Source: Victivallaceae bacterium
GTDB taxonomy: Bacteria > Verrucomicrobiota > Lentisphaeria > Victivallales > Victivallaceae
NCBI GenBank assembly: GCA_028709805.1
Contig: JAQUTL010000001.1
Location: 1-64,000, forward strand
Direction: 5' to 3'
Length of the DNA: 64,000 nucleotides
The notes beneath the pieces are model-generated. The model saw only the letters and a program-made list of their open reading frames with translations. It had not been told where the DNA came from and searched no databases. Of the stretch, positions 34,008 to 43,086 are shown one piece after another (within the stretch, counting starts at the first letter, position 1; each line of letters starts with the position of its first letter). A program made the position numbers and the translations under genes.

Positions 34008-36209
34008 ATGCGATTTCAATGTCCGAACTGTAAAGACATTATTTCGGCGCCGGACGGTCAATACGGCAAGAAGGTGACCTGTCCGCACTGCAATACGCCG
34101 ACCGCGACGCCGGAGTCGGCTTTCGGCTCCGGAATGGCGATCGGCGATTTCATAATTATCAGACAACTCGGCGCCGGCGGCGCGGGCGTGGTTTACCTCG
34201 CCCATCAGATATCGCTCGACCGGCCGGCCGCGCTGAAAATTTTACGCAGCGCGGCGCCGGATCAAAGCGACGATCCGGTGCAGGACCTCATCCGCGAGGC
34301 CCGCTCCGCCGCAAAACTGAACCATCCCAACATCGTTCAGGCCTACGCCGTTGGCGAAGACGCCGGCGTATTTTATTTCGCCATGGAGTATATCGACGGC
34401 GAAACTATGAAAAGCGTCCTGAAGCGCGAGGGCAGCATAGATGCGAAACGCGCCGCCGACATCGTGCGGCAGATCGCCGGAGCGCTCCAGTTCGCCTGGG
34501 ACCGCCAGAAACTCACCCACCGCGATATCAAACCGGACAATATCATGTACACCAGCAACGGTCAGGCGAAACTGGCCGACCTCGGACTTTCCCGCCGCGC
34601 CGGAGAGCATTCCGAAGAGGACGACTCGGACGAAGTCATGGGTACGCCGCAGTACATCAGCCCGGAACAGCTTACAGGCGCACCGGTGGACACCAGAAGC
34701 GATATTTACAGCCTCGGCGCCACCTTCTACCAGTTTGTCACCGGACGTTTCCCGTACGAAGGACCGGACGTCAACGAAATCGCCAAGCAGCATGTGATCG
34801 GCAACCTGACGCCGCCGCGCGAGGTGAACTACAATGTCCCGGAGGAAATCAGCCGGATAATCGTGAAGATGATGGCCAGATATCCGGAGCAGCGTTATCA
34901 GTCTCCCGGCGAGGTGGCGAAAGCGCTTGAGGCGTTTATTCGTCCGCCGGCAACCGGCGGCGCTGCCGCGGCGTCCGCCGGCGGTTTGCGTTCGGCGGCG
35001 CTCGACGCCCAGGCGCAACAGGCGCAGGCCGGCGGAGCGACGCTTTCCGGCGGCGGTCTCCGGCAGGGCGGCATGACGGTGCTGGCCGCGCCGTCTTCCG
35101 GCGGAACGTCGCTCAAGGGCGTCTTTCACCGGCCGGACCACTCGCAGGAAGAAAAAGAGGTTCCGCATACTATAGGACTCGGCATCCCGACCAGTTTGAA
35201 CGCCGAGCCGCCGGATCAGGCGCATAAAACCACGCTCAAACTCGGTCAGGTCAGCTCCGCGCCGGAAAACGCAAAGAGCAACGCGGTAATGCCGAAGGCG
35301 GCGAAAAAATCAAACAGCGGCGTGGTGGCGATGATCGTGATTCTGATCGTCGCGGCGATCGTCGGCGGAATATTTATGTATGCAAAACAGCAGAAGCACG
35401 GCGGAGACTCAGGAAAACCGAGTCGCAACCAAGTTGCGGTGGCGGTTGACGACGAGTTGCCGGAGGAAGCCGCGGAGTCGACTCCGGCGGAAGGCGGCGC
35501 CGACGATTTCAGCGAGGCGGAGATCGCGGCGGTGCTTACCACTCCGATTCCGATAACCGGCGGGTTTGAAGACCAGTTGCTCGGCAAGTATATGAACTTT
35601 GCCAACGCCGCATGTCAGGCGGCGCGCGAAGACAATGTGGCGGTGCTGCGGCTGCTGGCGCGGGCGGTGACGGCGGAGCGATCCGACCGCGGTTCGCGCA
35701 CGCCGCTTGAACAGCGTTCAATGTTCCGGGTGCTGGACACCTGCAACGGCGTGCTCCGGGTGCTGGCCGACGGCCGGCGCGTTAAACTTGCGCTGGATTC
35801 CGGCGCCGGACTGGTCGGCATGCAGTTTGCTTTTCAAGGCAAGTTGCACGAGGTCGATTCGGTGGCCGACGGCAAGTTCAATGTGCATGTGGTGCGCCAG
35901 AGCGAGCCGATCGTGATCGCGCTGGCCGATATGAATTCCGGAGACCGCAACCGGCTGATCGAAGCGATCGGGGAACGCATCGGCGTGGCCGAGCCGCTTT
36001 ACGGCTTCCTGTTCTACAACCTGCGTTTTCAGGATCTTGCCGGAATGAGCTCCACCAATCTTACCGGTCAACAGCAGATGGAGTTTGAGCGCATGTATTT
36101 TCGCTGTCGGCTGAAGATCGGCGGCGCACAGGAGGAGGCGGTGCTGCGCAACTTTTACGGTGGAGGGTACTCTCCGCTGTTATGGGCGATAAGAAATCCA
36201 CTGCCATGA
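34008..36209 (+). CDS. Membrane Ser/Thr protein kinase with N-terminal zinc ribbon
   Basis: A 733-residue protein. Residues 1-35 hold a zinc ribbon (FQCPNCK, then VTCPHCN). A Hanks-type kinase domain follows (about 45-310) with P-loop LGAGGAGVVYLA, AALKIL Lys, HRDIKPDN catalytic loop near 170, LADLGLS in place of the usual DFG, and GTPQYISPEQ activation-loop end. A low-complexity Ala/Gly linker leads to one TM segment (about 441-462) and an extracytoplasmic domain of about 270 residues with no recognised family. DLG instead of DFG is frequent in PVC-group kinases and compatible with activity. The stop overlaps the phosphoesterase ATG by 4 bp. The extracellular domain may sense the envelope, which is inference. 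Confidence 0.85.
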   Translation: MRFQCPNCKDIISAPDGQYGKKVTCPHCNTPTATPESAFGSGMAIGDFIIIRQLGAGGAGVVYLAHQISLDRPAALKILRSAAPDQSDDPVQDLIREARSAAKLNHPNIVQAYAVGEDAGVFYFAMEYIDGETMKSVLKREGSIDAKRAADIVRQIAGALQFAWDRQKLTHRDIKPDNIMYTSNGQAKLADLGLSRRAGEHSEEDDSDEVMGTPQYISPEQLTGAPVDTRSDIYSLGATFYQFVTGRFPYEGPDVNEIAKQHVIGNLTPPREVNYNVPEEISRIIVKMMARYPEQRYQSPGEVAKALEAFIRPPATGGAAAASAGGLRSAALDAQAQQAQAGGATLSGGGLRQGGMTVLAAPSSGGTSLKGVFHRPDHSQEEKEVPHTIGLGIPTSLNAEPPDQAHKTTLKLGQVSSAPENAKSNAVMPKAAKKSNSGVVAMIVILIVAAIVGGIFMYAKQQKHGGDSGKPSRNQVAVAVDDELPEEAAESTPAEGGADDFSEAEIAAVLTTPIPITGGFEDQLLGKYMNFANAACQAAREDNVAVLRLLARAVTAERSDRGSRTPLEQRSMFRVLDTCNGVLRVLADGRRVKLALDSGAGLVGMQFAFQGKLHEVDSVADGKFNVHVVRQSEPIVIALADMNSGDRNRLIEAIGERIGVAEPLYGFLFYNLRFQDLAGMSSTNLTGQQQMEFERMYFRCRLKIGGAQEEAVLRNFYGGGYSPLLWAIRNPLP

Positions 36210-37015
36210 AGATTCTGCATTTCTCCGACCCGCACACCGGCGGCGGAGCCGGGGATTGGCGCGCATATTTTGACAAGCGTATTGTCGGTGTGTTCAATTA
36301 CCGTTTTCGCCGTCGGTTCAAGATGGATTTGAACCGGCTGGCGGCAATGGTCGAATATGTTCAGGCCAACCCGGTGGATGTGGTAGTCTGCACCGGAGAT
36401 TTGACCAGCACCGGACAGCCCGGAGAATTTGCCGCGGTCAAGGAATATCTGCGTCCGTTGCGCGATTCCGGCACGCCGTTTCTGTATGTTCCAGGCAATC
36501 ATGACTGTTATGTCAAACGGCCGTCCTGCGTGCGGGCGATGGAGGAGATGGTCGGCTGGCTTTCCCGCGGAAGCTATGTTTTTTCCGACATGCCGCTGAT
36601 GAGGACGGTCGGAGAATGTGATTTTATTCTGCTTAATTCCAGTTTTCCCAGCAATCTGCTCTGTTCGTGGGGCAAGGTGCGGGGCAGGGACGTTGAACTG
36701 GTGGAAAAATGGTGTTCCGGAGAAAAAAAGCGGCCGCGGATACTGGTCGGGCATTTTCCGCTGCAGGAGGCGCACCCGATATTGCGGTTCCGCCACCGGC
36801 TTTACGGCCAGAAAAAACTGCTTGAACTTTTGCGGTCCGGCGCGATAGACCTGTCGCTCTGCGGACATGTCCACCGGCCGACCGACCGGCTCGACGGCCG
36901 CGGCCGCGGGGAAAGCATTGCCGGAAGCATCTGCGCCAACGGCGTTGCTTCGCTGATAACTTACGATCAGGGCAAAGACGTTTTCGGTCTTGAACGGCTG
37001 GAATTCAAGAGGTGA
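36206..37015 (+). CDS. Calcineurin-like metallophosphoesterase
   Basis: A 269-residue dinuclear-metal phosphoesterase. It has all canonical motifs: HFSDPH (DxH) at residues 5-10, VCTGDLTS near 62, PGNHDCY near 94, VGHFP near 183 and LCGHVHRP near 215. The ATGA overlap with the kinase favours this start over 36182. There is no signal peptide, so it is cytoplasmic or membrane-peripheral. The substrate could be a cyclic nucleotide, a phosphoprotein or UDP-diacylglucosamine-like lipid; sequence does not decide. The coupling to a Ser/Thr kinase is suggestive, but this fold is not the usual partner phosphatase. Confidence 0.85.
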   Translation: MKILHFSDPHTGGGAGDWRAYFDKRIVGVFNYRFRRRFKMDLNRLAAMVEYVQANPVDVVVCTGDLTSTGQPGEFAAVKEYLRPLRDSGTPFLYVPGNHDCYVKRPSCVRAMEEMVGWLSRGSYVFSDMPLMRTVGECDFILLNSSFPSNLLCSWGKVRGRDVELVEKWCSGEKKRPRILVGHFPLQEAHPILRFRHRLYGQKKLLELLRSGAIDLSLCGHVHRPTDRLDGRGRGESIAGSICANGVASLITYDQGKDVFGLERLEFKR

Positions 37016-37020
37016 CTGCC

Positions 37021-37632
37021 ATGCTTATTGCAAGTCTGAATATGATGGTCCGCCTGATCTGGATGCTTACGCCGTTTTTCGTATTGGCCATGTTCCTGAA
37101 TATGACCGAGGGATTGCCGGCGGCCGCCAAGCAGCGGGTTGCGGTGAAATGCACGGTGGCGGTTTTCGCGTTTTCGTTGATATTTTATTTTCTCGGCCGT
37201 CCGCTGTTCGATCTGCTCGGCATAACGCTGGACGGATTCCGGATCGGCGCCGGAGTGACGCTGTTCATCACCGCGCTCGGATGCATTTCCGGTTCGCCGT
37301 TTACCAAACGGGTCAAAAAGCGCGGCGCCGACGAAGGCGACTTCAGCATTGTGCCGCTGGCGATTCCGTTTGCCGTAGGTCCCGGGATGATCGGTATGAT
37401 AATGATCAGCGCGATTGAGGATCCATCGCTGCGCGGCAGTCTTATCTTTGTGGCGGCGGCAACCATGCTTACCATGATTTTCGGAGCCATGCTGATCTTT
37501 GCCAGTGTTCTGCGCCGCGCGCTCGGCGACAACACCATTCATATACTCAGCCGCATCACCGGGCTGTTTCTGGCCGCGCTGGCCGGACAGATGGTGGTGG
37601 AGGGCGTGCGGAACATCTGGATAGCCGGATAG
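37021..37632 (+). CDS. MarC (UPF0056) family inner-membrane protein
   Basis: A 203-residue protein with six TM segments. It shows the N-terminal LIWMLTPFFVLAMFLNMTEGLP segment and the family motif FSIVPLAIPFAVGPGMIG near residue 120, which is diagnostic for MarC proteins. The role is unresolved; they were once thought to act in multiple antibiotic resistance but that was not confirmed. AGAGGTG precedes ATG 37021. It sits 5 bp after the phosphoesterase and 11 bp before the potassium-uptake gene. Confidence 0.8.
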   Translation: MLIASLNMMVRLIWMLTPFFVLAMFLNMTEGLPAAAKQRVAVKCTVAVFAFSLIFYFLGRPLFDLLGITLDGFRIGAGVTLFITALGCISGSPFTKRVKKRGADEGDFSIVPLAIPFAVGPGMIGMIMISAIEDPSLRGSLIFVAAATMLTMIFGAMLIFASVLRRALGDNTIHILSRITGLFLAALAGQMVVEGVRNIWIAG

Positions 37633-37643
37633 AGGAGGCTTTC

Positions 37644-38945
37644 ATGCGGGACACCAACCTGATTAGACGCGGACAGTTGATCTTCATCGGATCGTTTCTG
37701 CTGTTGATCGCCGCCGGCACGCTGCTGTTGAAATCGCCGCTGGTGACCCATTCCGGGCGTCCTCTGGCGTGGGTTGACGCGCTGTTCACCGCCACCAGCG
37801 CGTCGTGCGTTACGGGGCTTACCACGGTGACGATCGGCGGATTCAACGGCATAGGTCAGGCGGTGATATTGCTTCTGATCCAGGTCGGCGGACTCGGATT
37901 CATGTCGCTAAGCGCATTCATTGTGCTGCTGCTCGGTCATAAATTCAGCTATTCAAATTCACTGGTTTTTTCAAATCTCAACGATAATTTTTCGCTGCGC
38001 AGCATGGAGGAGCTGATGCTGATGATCACCAGTTATACCGTGCTGATCGAATTCATCGGCTGGATACTGCTGTTCCCGGGGTTTTACTGGATCGGCGGCT
38101 ACGGGTTGTGGGAGTCGGTTTATTACAGCTTTTTCCATGCGATAAGCTCGTTCTGCAACGCCGGGTTAAGCCCGATTGACGACAGTCTGATCGGTCAGCC
38201 GGCTTATCTCAAGCTGGTGGTCGCGGCGTTGATCGTGCTCGGCGGCCTCGGGATTTACGTCATCTACGACTTCATCCACTGTCGGAGCAACCGCCGGCTG
38301 GCGGTTCATACGAAACTGGTGCTGGTGACGACGGCGGTGTTGATTGCGGCCGGCGCAGCGGCGCTCAAGTTCTGTCAGGACGGCGAGGAGTCGATACGCT
38401 GGATCGACTCGCTGTTCATGTCAATTTCGGCCCGGACCGCCGGGTTCAACTCGGTTCCGATGGATATTCTCAGTCCGAGTTCGGTGTCGATACTTGTAGT
38501 GTTGATGCTGATCGGCGCGGCGCCGGGATCGACCGGCGGCGGCATCAAGGTCACGGCGGTGGCGCTGGCGTTCATGGCGGTCTACAATACGATAAAGGGC
38601 AACTCGGTGCTGGTGCTGTTTCACCGCGAGATACCGGTGGGCAACATCATGAAGGGGTTCACCATGATAATCATCTATGTGATGCTGACGGTGCTCGGAA
38701 CGATTTCGCTGTCGGCGATTTCCGGCGTGCAGTCGGATGACACGGTGTTTGAGACGGCGTCGGCGCTTGGCACGGTCGGGTTGTCGCTGGGGTTTTCGAT
38801 GGAGTCGGACACGTTGTCGCGGCTGCTGCTGGCGGCGTATATGTTCATCGGCCGGGTCGGGCCGTTTACGATATTCCTGTTTCTGCTCGGACGGGAAAAG
38901 CAGACGCAGTTGAAATACCCGGAAGAACGGATCGTCATCGGATGA
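37644..38945 (+). CDS. ktrB: Potassium uptake channel subunit KtrB/TrkH
   Basis: A 433-residue member of the superfamily of K+ transporters with four M1-P-M2 repeats. The pore motifs are visible: TSASCVTGLTT near residue 50, AISSFCNAGLSP near 168, SISARTAGFNS near 265 and a GTVGLSLGF segment near 378. The size and single-RCK partner gene downstream fit KtrB rather than the larger TrkH. It mediates Na+-dependent K+ uptake gated by the cytoplasmic ring protein encoded 16 bp downstream. Confidence 0.9.
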   Translation: MRDTNLIRRGQLIFIGSFLLLIAAGTLLLKSPLVTHSGRPLAWVDALFTATSASCVTGLTTVTIGGFNGIGQAVILLLIQVGGLGFMSLSAFIVLLLGHKFSYSNSLVFSNLNDNFSLRSMEELMLMITSYTVLIEFIGWILLFPGFYWIGGYGLWESVYYSFFHAISSFCNAGLSPIDDSLIGQPAYLKLVVAALIVLGGLGIYVIYDFIHCRSNRRLAVHTKLVLVTTAVLIAAGAAALKFCQDGEESIRWIDSLFMSISARTAGFNSVPMDILSPSSVSILVVLMLIGAAPGSTGGGIKVTAVALAFMAVYNTIKGNSVLVLFHREIPVGNIMKGFTMIIIYVMLTVLGTISLSAISGVQSDDTVFETASALGTVGLSLGFSMESDTLSRLLLAAYMFIGRVGPFTIFLFLLGREKQTQLKYPEERIVIG

Positions 38946-38961
38946 AAAGGAGAATTATATA

Positions 38962-39612
38962 ATGAAGGCAAGTTATGCGGTTTTCGGACTCGGCGGCTTC
39001 GGCAGCCGGCTGGCGGAGGAACTTTCCAACAGCGGCAACAACGTTGTGGCCGTGGACATTGACAGCGAACTGGTTCTGGCGATCAAGGACAGTGTGACCG
39101 AGGCGCTGACTGCCGACGTTACCAATCCCGACGTCATCCGGGAGCTGGACGTAAAGAAATTCGATGCGGTCATTCTTTGCATGAGCACTCATTTCGAGGC
39201 GCAGATTCTGGCGCTGACTTTCCTGAAGCAGGAGGGCGCCGGCCGCGTGATCGTTAAAACCAACAATCCGGTGCAGAAGCGGATATTGATGCGGCTCGGA
39301 GCCGACGAAGTGATCGAACCGGAGCAGGATGTGGCCGAGCGGCTGGCGCGCAACCTGTCGATGGACAACATCCGCGACATGTTTGAATTCAAGGGTTCGT
39401 TCATCGCTGACGTGATGGTTCCCGACGCGATGTCCGGCAAAAGCATCAAGGAGCTTGATCTGCGCAACAAATACAATGTCACGGTGCTGCTGCTTAAAAA
39501 GCCGGGCAGCGGCATTGAGACGGTCTGGAACCCCGATGTGATTCTTAACGTCGGCGACCAGTTGACGGTGATCGGTCAGGAAAAGGCGATTATGGATCTG
39601 TTTCAGAAATGA
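38962..39612 (+). CDS. ktrA: KtrA/TrkA-type RCK regulatory subunit of K+ uptake
   Basis: A 216-residue cytoplasmic protein. An RCK_N Rossmann domain carries AVFGLGGFGSRLAEELSNSGNNVVAVDID, with the Gly-rich nucleotide loop and acidic Asp, at residues 4-32. The RCK_C domain covers about 135-216. It binds ATP/ADP or NAD(H) and gates the KtrB channel. A single RCK pair (not two as in TrkA of E. coli) supports Ktr. Its stop overlaps the pncC start by 4 bp. Confidence 0.9.
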   Translation: MKASYAVFGLGGFGSRLAEELSNSGNNVVAVDIDSELVLAIKDSVTEALTADVTNPDVIRELDVKKFDAVILCMSTHFEAQILALTFLKQEGAGRVIVKTNNPVQKRILMRLGADEVIEPEQDVAERLARNLSMDNIRDMFEFKGSFIADVMVPDAMSGKSIKELDLRNKYNVTVLLLKKPGSGIETVWNPDVILNVGDQLTVIGQEKAIMDLFQK

Positions 39613-40094
39613 CGCTCTGTGAGAAGATACTGAAAAAGCTGGCGGAGTTGAATCTGACGCTTGGCACCGCCGAGTCGTGCACCGGCGGAATGATCGCTTC
39701 GGAGATAGTGTCGGTTCCCGGCGCCTCGGCGGTGTTCAAGGGCGGCGTGGTCTCATATGCGAACGAGATCAAGCGGCGCGTGCTTGGCGTGAACTCGGAG
39801 ACGCTGGAAAAACACGGCGCGGTCAGCGGCGAGTGCGTGCAGGAAATGCTGGCCGGAGCCTGCCGGACGCTGAATGTGGACTGCGCGGTGGCGGTCAGCG
39901 GGGTGGCCGGTCCGGACGGAGGAACGGCGGAGAAACCGGTCGGTCTGGTTTACGTAGGGGCGGTGGTGCGCGGGGTTTTTGCGGTGGAACGGTGCCGGTT
40001 TGACGGCGACCGCGGCCGGATACGGGCGCAGTCGGCGGCGCGGGCATTGGAAATATTATTTGAATTGACATTCAAACACGGGAGTTGCAGATGA
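39609..40094 (+). CDS. pncC: CinA C-terminal domain, nicotinamide-nucleotide amidase
   Basis: A 161-residue stand-alone CinA-C protein that deamidates NMN to nicotinate mononucleotide in pyridine-nucleotide salvage. The core motifs are LGTAESCTGGMIASE near residue 16 (with the catalytic Ser and neighbouring residues), KGGVVSYANEIK near 44 and SGVAGPDGGTAEKPVGLVY near 97. The N-terminal COG1058 domain is absent, as in the E. coli YgaD/PncC form. It overlaps ktrA and pyrH, so its product level is tied to theirs. Confidence 0.92.
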   Translation: MTLCEKILKKLAELNLTLGTAESCTGGMIASEIVSVPGASAVFKGGVVSYANEIKRRVLGVNSETLEKHGAVSGECVQEMLAGACRTLNVDCAVAVSGVAGPDGGTAEKPVGLVYVGAVVRGVFAVERCRFDGDRGRIRAQSAARALEILFELTFKHGSCR

Positions 40095-40807
40095 TGTATA
40101 AGCGGGTGCTTTTGAAAATCAGCGGCGAAACGCTGAAGGGCGGTCAGGATCACGGTTATGATTCCGAGGCGGTGCGGCGGGTGGTGCGTCTGGTAAAACA
40201 GGCGGTTGATCGCGGCATTGAAGTTGCGCTGGTGGTCGGCGCCGGCAATATCTGGCGCGGAGTGATGGGCGCAAAGGGGGGGATGGACGCGGTGACGGCC
40301 GACTATATGGGTATGCTCGGCACGGTGATGAACGCATTGTGTCTCAGTGACTTTTTCCATGCGGCCGGGGTCGGCGCCGAGGTGCATTGTTCGGTGGCGA
40401 TGGAGCCGTTCGCCAAAAAGTTCGATCGCGCGGCGGCGATTGCCGCGCTGGAGTCCGGGCGGATCGTCATCTTCGCCGGCGGCACCGGCAGTCCGTTTTT
40501 CACCACCGACACCACGGCGGCGCTGCGGGCGCTGGAACTGGATTGCGAAGCCGTGCTCAAAGCCACAAAGGTTGACGGAATCTATACCGCCGACCCGTTC
40601 AAGGACGCTTCCGCCACCCGGTTCGACTTCCTTACTTATGACGACGCGCTCAACCGCAAACTGGCGGTGATGGATCAGGCGGCGTTCAGCCTTTGCCGCG
40701 ACCACCGGCTGCCGATCGTGGTGTTCAATTTCTTTGACGATACCAGTTTCAACCGGGTGCTCGACGGCGACCTCTCCGCCGGAACCCGCGTTGGATTAAC
40801 CGAATAA
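40091..40807 (+). CDS. pyrH: UMP kinase
   Basis: A 238-residue hexameric kinase of the amino-acid-kinase fold phosphorylating UMP to UDP. It shows VLLKISGETLKG near the start, GAGNIWRG near 51, GTGSPFFTTDTTAALRA near 137 and KVDGIYTADPF near 164. GGAG at 40081-40084 supports ATG 40091, whose first bases overlap the pncC stop (ATGA). It is essential and usually sits in rpsB-tsf-pyrH-frr; here it has moved to a potassium-uptake operon, with frr absent from the window. Confidence 0.95.
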   Translation: MMYKRVLLKISGETLKGGQDHGYDSEAVRRVVRLVKQAVDRGIEVALVVGAGNIWRGVMGAKGGMDAVTADYMGMLGTVMNALCLSDFFHAAGVGAEVHCSVAMEPFAKKFDRAAAIAALESGRIVIFAGGTGSPFFTTDTTAALRALELDCEAVLKATKVDGIYTADPFKDASATRFDFLTYDDALNRKLAVMDQAAFSLCRDHRLPIVVFNFFDDTSFNRVLDGDLSAGTRVGLTE

Positions 40808-40822
40808 CGGAAGGAATTTTTC

Positions 40823-41701
40823 TTGAAAATGAAAATCGGAATACTGCTTGCCGCTTTTTGTTCGGCCGTGTTCGGCGCCGGCTGCGTCTCGACTTCAGCT
40901 GATTCGGAGGCCGCGGCGGAGCCGGATATTGCAGCGGTTATCGAAGCCCGTCTTCCCGACGCCCCCGGCGAAGTCGCCGTTGTTCTGACAAAACTTGACA
41001 CCGGCGAGCGGCTGTACAGTTTCAATGCCGACACGCAAATGCCTTCGGCCAGCACGATCAAGGTACTGATTCTGTCCGAGATCATGCGGCGGGTGGAGGC
41101 CGGTGAACTTTCACTCGACCAGCGGATCACGGTTCCGGAGCGCGCAAAACTGCTGGACAGCATCATCGGCTGTCTCGAACAGAGCGACTACTCGCTGCGC
41201 GACCTTGCCGTGATGATGATAATCGAAAGCGACAACACCGCCACCAACGTACTCATCGATCTGGCCGGCATGGAGCCGGTCAACCGTCTCGGCGCCGGTC
41301 TCGGCCTGACTTCGACCAGTCTGCAGCGCAAAATGCTCGACTGGGAGGCCGCCAAAGCCGGACGGCAGAACTACACCAGCGCCGCCGATATGGACCGGCT
41401 GATGACTATGATCGGACAGCGTAAACTTATCAGTCCTGAATCATGCTCGGTGATGATCGATATGCTCAACATGCAGAAGGATATTGAGTCTTTCAAGCGT
41501 TACATGCCGGAGGATCTGGTGGTGGCGCACAAGTCCGGCTCGCTGGACTGCCTTGAACACGAAACCGGAATCTTCTGGGTTCCCGGCAACGAATATGTGC
41601 TGACGGTTTTTACCCGCAACTGCACCAGCAATGCCGACGCGCGCGATTTCATCGGCCGGCTGTCGCTGGATGTGTTCAAGGCCATGGGCGGGAAATTCTG
41701 A
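40823..41701 (+). CDS. Class A beta-lactamase-like serine hydrolase, predicted lipoprotein
   Basis: A 292-residue protein with a signal peptide ending in a lipobox (FGAGC, Cys near residue 21). It keeps the serine beta-lactamase/PBP motifs: SASTIKV (SxxK, Ser near 75), ESDNTAT (SDN) near 135 and AHKSGS (KSG) near 236. A segment that would hold the general-base Glu166 is not clearly recognisable between SDN and KSG. It may be an active class A enzyme or a D-Ala-D-Ala peptidase-like relative. The TTG start at 40823 has AAGGA at good spacing; ATG 40829 is the alternative. Last gene of the operon. Confidence 0.7.
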   Translation: MKMKIGILLAAFCSAVFGAGCVSTSADSEAAAEPDIAAVIEARLPDAPGEVAVVLTKLDTGERLYSFNADTQMPSASTIKVLILSEIMRRVEAGELSLDQRITVPERAKLLDSIIGCLEQSDYSLRDLAVMMIIESDNTATNVLIDLAGMEPVNRLGAGLGLTSTSLQRKMLDWEAAKAGRQNYTSAADMDRLMTMIGQRKLISPESCSVMIDMLNMQKDIESFKRYMPEDLVVAHKSGSLDCLEHETGIFWVPGNEYVLTVFTRNCTSNADARDFIGRLSLDVFKAMGGKF

Positions 41702-41715
41702 TTCTGACTTCAGAA

Positions 41716-41742
41716 TAAAACGCTCCCGGAAAGCGTTTATAT
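41716..41742 (+). terminator. Possible weak hairpin terminator
   Basis: AAACGCT (41718-41724) and AGCGTTT (41732-41738) form a 7-bp stem around a 7-nt loop, with A/T-rich flanks but no long T tract. It could end the kinase-pyrH operon or be a regulatory site for the exporter genes. Confidence 0.35.
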
Positions 41743-41775
41743 TGCAAACCAGTTTGTAAAATTGAAAGGGAGCGA

Positions 41776-43086
41776 ATGAATAAATCTGTTCGCATTGTAT
41801 TGTCGGCGGCGGCGCTTGCCGCCGCCGGAGCGGCCGCATGGTGGGCGTATGCCAAAATTCAAAGCAGCGGCAGCAAGGTGGTGTATTCAACCGCCAAAGT
41901 CGAACGCGCCGACATGCGCAGCGCAATCAGCGCCACCGGAACGATCGAACCGGAGGAGCTGGTCAACGTCGGCGCTCAGGTCGGCGGCATGATCACCGAA
42001 CTCGGGACGGACGCCGCCGGACATACGGTCGATTATTGTTCCGAGGTGAAAACCGGCATGATGCTGGCAAAAATCGACGACGCCCTATATTCCGCCGCGG
42101 TAAAAAACAACGAGGCCGCCGCCGAACAGGCCAAGGCTTCGGTGGCCAACGCAAAAGCGAATATCGAAGTCGCCGCGGCTAAACTTGAGCTGGCTCTGGC
42201 CAACTGGAGACGGGCCGAGAAGCTGAATCCGCAAAGCGTGATCGCCAAGAGCGATTATGACAGCGCCAAGGCCGATTACGCTTCGGCGCTGGCCGAAATC
42301 AAGGTCCGCGAGGCCGAACTGCTGCGCTGTCAGGCGGCGCAGTCGGCGGCCGAGGCCGCGCTCGACTCCGCGGACTGGAATTATAAATACTGCACGATCA
42401 AGTCTCCGGTGGACGGCGTGATCATCGACCGCCGGATCAACGTGGGGCAGACGGTTAACTCCTCAATGAGCGCGCCGAGTCTGTTCCTGATCGCCAAGGA
42501 CCTCAAGCGCATGGAGGTGTGGGTGTCGGTCAACGAAGCGGACATCGGGCAGATAACGGTCGGTCAGCCGGCCGAATTCAAGGTGGACGCGTTTCCGGGC
42601 CGGGTGTTCAAGGGCGAAGTTCGCAAGATAAGGATGAACGCCACCATGTCGCAGAACGTGGTGACGTATGTAGCTGAAGTGTTTACCGACAACTCGGACG
42701 GAACGCTGCTGCCGTATCTCACCGCCAATGTCGATTTTATTCTTGAACAGCGGGACAATGTTCTCACGGTGCCGAACTCGGCGCTCCGGTTTGTGCCGGA
42801 CGCGGTTCAGACCGCGACGCCGGCAGTGGCCGAATCGTCCGAATCTCCGGACGCGGAACGCCGGGTGCTGTGGACGCTTGACGGCGGAAAATTGAAACCG
42901 CTGACCGTGACCGTCGGATTGAATGACGGAGTGCGCACGGAAATTCTTGACGGAGCGGCGGAAAATACGCCGGTCGTCATCGGCGCTTCGGTGGTCGAAA
43001 CGGCGGACGGCGATGACGCCGGAGCCGCCGCCGGCAGTCCATTTCTGCCCAAGCCGCCGAGCCATTTCGGGAGCAAGAAAAAATGA
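41776..43086 (+). CDS. MacA/HlyD-type periplasmic adaptor (membrane fusion protein)
   Basis: A 436-residue adaptor protein. It has an N-terminal TM anchor (residues 5-25), a barrel-sandwich/lipoyl half (TIEPEELVNVGAQVGGMITEL near 58), a long Ala/Glu/Lys coiled-coil hairpin (about 108-190), the second lipoyl half (YCTIKSPVDGVIIDRRINVGQTV near 205) and a beta-barrel domain (VSVNEADIGQITVGQPAEFKVDAFPG near 250). It would bridge the ABC exporter encoded downstream to an outer-membrane channel, which is not encoded here. AAGGGAG precedes the start, and the stop overlaps the ATPase ATG by 4 bp. Confidence 0.88.
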   Translation: MNKSVRIVLSAAALAAAGAAAWWAYAKIQSSGSKVVYSTAKVERADMRSAISATGTIEPEELVNVGAQVGGMITELGTDAAGHTVDYCSEVKTGMMLAKIDDALYSAAVKNNEAAAEQAKASVANAKANIEVAAAKLELALANWRRAEKLNPQSVIAKSDYDSAKADYASALAEIKVREAELLRCQAAQSAAEAALDSADWNYKYCTIKSPVDGVIIDRRINVGQTVNSSMSAPSLFLIAKDLKRMEVWVSVNEADIGQITVGQPAEFKVDAFPGRVFKGEVRKIRMNATMSQNVVTYVAEVFTDNSDGTLLPYLTANVDFILEQRDNVLTVPNSALRFVPDAVQTATPAVAESSESPDAERRVLWTLDGGKLKPLTVTVGLNDGVRTEILDGAAENTPVVIGASVVETADGDDAGAAAGSPFLPKPPSHFGSKKK

